Assembly (NCBI GenBank): GCA_019233165.1
Contig: JAFAMS010000482.1
Coordinates: 1 to 8,853 of the forward strand
DNA from: Vulcanimicrobiota bacterium
Lineage (GTDB): Bacteria > Vulcanimicrobiota > Vulcanimicrobiia > Vulcanimicrobiales > Vulcanimicrobiaceae
DNA length: 8,853 nt
Direction: 5' to 3'
The position numbers and the translations under genes were made by a program. This document shows positions 6,170-8,853 of the stretch, in pieces (position 1 is the stretch's first letter; each line of letters starts with the position of its first letter). The notes beneath the pieces are model-generated. The model made no database searches and had not been told where the DNA came from. It worked only from the letters and a program-made list of their open reading frames with translations.

Positions 6170-7458
6170 TGCTCGACAACCTTCGCGCGGCGTGGACCGT
6201 CCCGGATATCCGAGCCCGCATCGGGTTCGTGTTCTTCGCGTTTGCGGTTTTCGTGTTCATGATTCACGTCCAGATTCCGGGCGTGAACGTCAAGCGTTGG
6301 GAAGAGCTGCTCGCGCAGGGCACGTTCTACAACTTCCTCGGTTTTCTCTCGGGCGGCGCGTTACAGCGGCTCTCCGTCATCGCGATGGGGATCACGCCGT
6401 ACATCAACGCCTCGATCATCATGCAGCTGATGACCGTCGTGCTCCCGCAGCTCGAGGAGATGGCGAAGAAAGGCGGCGAGGAAGGCCGTAAGAAGATCAG
6501 CCGGTACACGCGTTGGCTCACGATCGTCTTGGCCTTCATCCAGGCGACGACGATGTCGATCGCGATGCAGCGGTCGGGCGTCTTCTACGACACGAGCTTC
6601 CCGTTCTTGCTCTTCGTGATCGTGACGCTGGTCTCCGGAACGCTCTTCCTGATGTGGCTCGGCGAGCAGATCACCGACAAGGGGATCGGAAACGGCGTCT
6701 CGCTCATCATTTTCGTCGGGATCGTCCTGCGCTATCCGACCTATTTGAGCCAGACGATCGCGGTCGGCGAGAAGCAAGGCTTCAACTGGTTCGGGCTCGT
6801 GCTCTTCATCGCGATAGCCCTAATCACGGTCATCTCGATCGTCTTCATGTATCAGGGCCAGCGCCGGATCCCCGTGCAGCAAGCGCGCCGGGTCGTCGGC
6901 CGTAAGATGTACGCCGGTCGCTCTTCCTACATACCGCTACGCTTGAACAACGCCGGCGTCATCTCGATCATCTTCGCGATTTCGATCCTGCTGCTGCCGC
7001 AACAGGCGCTCTCCTGGCTGGGGACGACGCAGAGCGGCCCCGGCGCGGCGGTCTCGAGCTTCCTGAACACCTGGTTCAGCCCGAACTCGTTCCTCTACAA
7101 TTTCGTCTACTTCGTCCTGGTCGTGCTCTTCACGTTCTTCTACAGCGCGATCGTCGTCAACACGCGCGACATCGCGGACAATCTCAAGAAGAGCGGCTCG
7201 TTCATCCCCGGTATCCGCCCCGGCCAGCCGACCGTCGATTACATCAACAAGATCCTGCTGCGGATCACGACGGTCTCCGCCGTCTACCTCGGCCTGCTCG
7301 CGATCCTACCCTCGACGTTGCAGCGCGGCCTCGGCGTAACGACCTTCTATCTCGGCTCGACCTCGCTGCTGATCATCGTCGGCGTAGCGCTCGACACCAT
7401 GACGCAAATCGAAGCCCGCCTCGCCATGCGCGATTACAAAGGCTTCATAAAAAGATAA
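6169..7458 (+). CDS. secY: Protein translocase channel subunit SecY, GTG start
   Basis: SecY is the membrane channel through which SecA or the ribosome moves proteins. I place the start at GTG 6169, which shares the G of the rplO stop (TAGTG) with GGCGAGG just upstream; the 429-residue length fits the family. Ten hydrophobic segments can be traced, the first at about 18-34. The first family signature, MGITPYINASIIMQ, is at about 73-86 and the second, GEQITDKGIGNGVS, at about 165-178. The cytoplasmic loops have QRRIPVQQARR at about 231-241 and FIPGIRPG at 345-352, the arginine-bearing loops used for SecA and ribosome contact. The C-terminus is the usual DYKGFIKR. The stop TAA forms TAATG with a short frame that leads to adk. 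Confidence 0.97.
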   Translation: MLDNLRAAWTVPDIRARIGFVFFAFAVFVFMIHVQIPGVNVKRWEELLAQGTFYNFLGFLSGGALQRLSVIAMGITPYINASIIMQLMTVVLPQLEEMAKKGGEEGRKKISRYTRWLTIVLAFIQATTMSIAMQRSGVFYDTSFPFLLFVIVTLVSGTLFLMWLGEQITDKGIGNGVSLIIFVGIVLRYPTYLSQTIAVGEKQGFNWFGLVLFIAIALITVISIVFMYQGQRRIPVQQARRVVGRKMYAGRSSYIPLRLNNAGVISIIFAISILLLPQQALSWLGTTQSGPGAAVSSFLNTWFSPNSFLYNFVYFVLVVLFTFFYSAIVVNTRDIADNLKKSGSFIPGIRPGQPTVDYINKILLRITTVSAVYLGLLAILPSTLQRGLGVTTFYLGSTSLLIIVGVALDTMTQIEARLAMRDYKGFIKR

Positions 7459-7574
7459 TGGTCATGGAGCGAGCGCAGAACAATCGAGCAGTTGCAACGG
7501 CGTTGTTGCGAGCTCGGACCGGGGGCCCCACGCAAAGCGTGGGGGGCGCGCAGCCTGGGGCGGAGCGCCGTTAG
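7458..7574 (+). CDS. Short junction ORF (38 aa) between secY and adk
   Basis: The frame opens at ATG 7458-7460, sharing one base with the secY stop (TAATG), and closes at TAG 7572-7574, one base before the adk ATG. It encodes 38 residues, starting MVMERAQNN and ending PGAERR, with TGGPTQSVGGA in the middle. No protein family is recognised and there is no clear Shine-Dalgarno. It mirrors the 56-codon frame before rpsC (126-296): same overlap type at the start, same reading frame through the repeat, same GAERR-stop end, same one-base gap. Coding is supported by purely silent differences in the shared 3' end. It is weakened by the small size and by amino acid changes in the hairpin arms, where base pairing is kept instead. 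A likely role is to carry ribosomes from secY to adk. Confidence 0.42.
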   Translation: MVMERAQNNRAVATALLRARTGGPTQSVGGAQPGAERR

Positions 7575-7578
7575 AATG
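7515..7578 (+). repeat. Junction repeat copy 2, upstream of adk
   Basis: This is the shorter copy of the repeat found before rpsC (183-300). A perfect 8-bp hairpin is formed by CCCCACGC 7526-7533 and GCGTGGGG 7537-7544 with loop AAA. Compared with copy 1, a T-A pair is replaced by C-G at the sixth pair and the loop differs completely, so pairing seems to be what is kept. GGCGC 7545-7549 can pair with GCGCC 7565-7569. GGAG 7562-7565 is ten bases before the adk ATG, the same spacing as before rpsC, and would be partly covered by this second helix. The repeat ends in the adk start codon. No T-run follows the hairpin, so a simple intrinsic terminator is unlikely. Confidence 0.75.
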
Positions 7579-8208
7579 GACGTGATTTTCCTTGGACCTC
7601 CGGGGGCTGGGAAGGGGACGCAGGCGCAGATCCTCGAGGAACGCGACGGGATCCGGCAGCTTTCGACCGGCGATATGCTGCGCCGCAACCGCGCAGCGGG
7701 GACGGAGCTCGGACGTAAGGCGCAGGCGTACATGGACCGGGGCGACCTCGTTCCGGACGACGTCATCATCGCGATGGTCGAGGACGAGCTGAACAAGCCG
7801 GGTGACGTCCTCTTCGATGGTTTCCCGCGCACGGTTACCCAAGCTGAGGCGCTCGATGCGATGCTCCGCCGACATGACCGCCAAGCCGCAGTCGTCCTCT
7901 TCGCGATTCCGCTCGAAGCGGTCGAAGAGCGGTTGACCGGGCGCTGGACTAACCCGAAGACGGGCCGGGTCTATCACGAAAAGTTCCATCCACCCGCGCG
8001 TCCGGGTATCGACGACGACGGGACTCCACTCGTCCAGCGGGAGGACGACAAGGTGGAGACCGTCCGCAAGCGTCTCGACGTCTACGAACGTCAGACGAGC
8101 CCGCTCATCGACTACTACGGCGATCGTTTGATCCCGATCGACGCGACGAAGGCGCTCCAAACGGTCACCGCGGAGCTCGCGGCGAAATTAAAGGGCGCCG
8201 TCGCATGA
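7576..8208 (+). CDS. adk: Adenylate kinase, zinc-free LID type
   Basis: Adenylate kinase interconverts ATP + AMP and two ADP in the cytoplasm. The 210-residue product starts MDVIFLGPPGAGKGTQ with the P-loop at 7-15 (Lys13). The AMP-binding part has STGDMLR at 30-36, and FDGFPRTVTQ at 80-89 is the family signature. The LID, about 124-158, runs GRVYHEKFHPP to QREDD and has none of the four zinc cysteines, as in the E. coli type enzyme; no cysteine is seen in the protein. The frame is open back to TTG 7492, but these codons lie in the repeat and would put 28 residues before the P-loop, so ATG 7576 is preferred. The position between secY and map is standard in many bacteria. The stop overlaps map as ATGA. 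Confidence 0.97.
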   Translation: MDVIFLGPPGAGKGTQAQILEERDGIRQLSTGDMLRRNRAAGTELGRKAQAYMDRGDLVPDDVIIAMVEDELNKPGDVLFDGFPRTVTQAEALDAMLRRHDRQAAVVLFAIPLEAVEERLTGRWTNPKTGRVYHEKFHPPARPGIDDDGTPLVQREDDKVETVRKRLDVYERQTSPLIDYYGDRLIPIDATKALQTVTAELAAKLKGAVA

Positions 8209-8853
8209 TTACGATCAAATCCGCCCGCGAGATCGAGCTTATGCGTAAGAGCGGGAAGGTGACCGCCAAGACGCTTTCTCGCCTGATCGATGCCGCAAAG
8301 CCCGGCGTGAGCACGCGCGAGCTGGACCGGATCGCCGAAGAATCGATCCGCTCGATGGGCGGCGTCCCGACGTTCAAAGGCTACAACGGATACCCCGCTT
8401 CGATTTGCACCTCGGTCAACGAGCAAGTCGTGCACGGAATACCCGGTTCCTACGTTTTGCGCGAAGGAGACTTGCTCTCGATCGACATCGGAACCACGCT
8501 CGAAGGATACGTCAGCGACAGTGCGGTTACGCTCGCGCTCGGCAACGTTTCCGCGAACGCGCGCCGTCTGCTCCGCGTAACGCAGGAGTGCCTCATGCAC
8601 GGGATCGCTCGGATGCGCGTCGGCAACCATCTCGGCGACATCGGCGCGGCGGTTCAGGCGCACGCCGAGAAAAACGGGTTCGGCGTCGTCCGCGACTTGG
8701 TCGGCCACGGGATCGGAACGCGCATGCACGAGGAACCGCAGGTTCCGAACTACGGAAAGCAAGGGCAGGGTCTCGAGCTGCGCGCCGGGCTGGTCCTGGC
8801 GATCGAGCCGATGATCACCGAGGGGACGTGGCGGGTCCGGACGTTGACCGACG
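8205..8853 (+). CDS. map: Methionine aminopeptidase type I, 3' end outside window
   Basis: Map removes the first methionine from new proteins at the ribosome using a two-metal site. The 216 complete codons visible start MITIKSAREIELMRKSGKV, the common type I start without an N-terminal extension. Metal ligands are recognisable: Asp94 in SIDIGT, Asp105 in YVSDSAVT, His168 in GHGIGTRMHEEP and Glu201 in AIEPM. His77 in VVHGIP matches the conserved substrate-site histidine. The fifth ligand, a glutamate near residue 230, lies past the window edge. The ATG overlaps the adk stop by four bases (ATGA) and no strong Shine-Dalgarno is seen, so coupling to adk is likely. Clustering with secY and adk is typical of bacterial spc operons. 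Confidence 0.97.
   Translation, partial: MITIKSAREIELMRKSGKVTAKTLSRLIDAAKPGVSTRELDRIAEESIRSMGGVPTFKGYNGYPASICTSVNEQVVHGIPGSYVLREGDLLSIDIGTTLEGYVSDSAVTLALGNVSANARRLLRVTQECLMHGIARMRVGNHLGDIGAAVQAHAEKNGFGVVRDLVGHGIGTRMHEEPQVPNYGKQGQGLELRAGLVLAIEPMITEGTWRVRTLTD

Noticed and set aside
7434..7459. Promoter for adk (GATAAT at 7454-7459)
   Set aside because: The -10-like hexamer overlaps the secY stop, and the matching -35 position (CGATTA) does not resemble a consensus box.
7526..7544. Intrinsic transcription terminator after secY
   Set aside because: The hairpin is strong but followed by GGCGCG and no T-run, and the same element stands before rpsC in mid-operon.
7492..7575. N-terminal extension of adenylate kinase from TTG 7492
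   Set aside because: The P-loop is at its normal place when starting at ATG 7576, and the upstream codons lie in the repeat.
7462..8160. A 232-codon minus-strand frame opposite adk
   Set aside because: It is antisense to a clear adenylate kinase gene and has no recognisable domain.

Overview
The window is a GC-rich bacterial ribosomal-protein operon, all on the + strand: the end of the S10 block joined to the spc block. The order is rplV (3' end only), rpsC, rplP, rpmC, rpsQ, rplN, rplX, rplE, rpsN, rpsH, rplF, rplR, rpsE, rplO, secY, adk, map (5' part only). No mobile element, CRISPR array or RNA gene was recognised. The gene order, the short zinc-binding S14 and the SecY/Adk/Map sequences show a bacterium. 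The phylum cannot be fixed from this window. The missing rpmD (L30), the long tail on S3, the Lys/Ala-rich extensions on L22 and L15 and the high GC would fit a little-cultured Terrabacteria-type lineage such as Eremiobacterota (WPS-2) or Armatimonadota, but that is a low-confidence guess.

Layout. Bases 1-126 are the Lys/Ala-rich C-terminus of what is probably L22. Bases 127-297 form a 171-base spacer, long for this operon, with several hairpins and a 56-codon reading frame. Bases 298-6169 carry thirteen ribosomal protein genes packed with 1-14 base overlaps or gaps of at most 4 bases. Bases 6169-7458 encode SecY. A second spacer of 117 bases (7459-7575) leads into adk (7576-8208), whose stop overlaps the start of map (8205 to the window end). 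The genes supply ribosome subunits, the translocon that many ribosomes dock on, nucleotide balance (Adk) and N-terminal Met removal from new proteins (Map).

The most unusual signal is that the only two long spacers contain the same repeat. In each there is a strong 8-bp hairpin of the type CCCC-A-Y-GC / GC-R-T-GGGG, with a T-A pair in one copy replaced by C-G in the other. It is followed by GGCGC, by a variable middle, and by a 3' end of the form GCGGAGCGCCGYTARAATG that supplies the Shine-Dalgarno and start codon of the next gene. In both spacers a short reading frame opens on an ATG that shares one base with the stop codon of the upstream gene, runs through the whole repeat in the same frame, ends in Gly-Ala-Glu-Arg-Arg-stop, and closes exactly one base before the next start codon. 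The three base differences in this shared 3' end are all silent in that frame. I read these as translated linkers, or a repeat family adapted to gene junctions. This is inference and needs a genome-wide search.

Other departures from the standard operon are a roughly 155-residue basic-then-acidic, His-containing tail on S3, a roughly 45-residue Lys/Ala/Thr-rich N-terminal extension on L15 in place of the missing rpmD gene, and a similar tail on L22.
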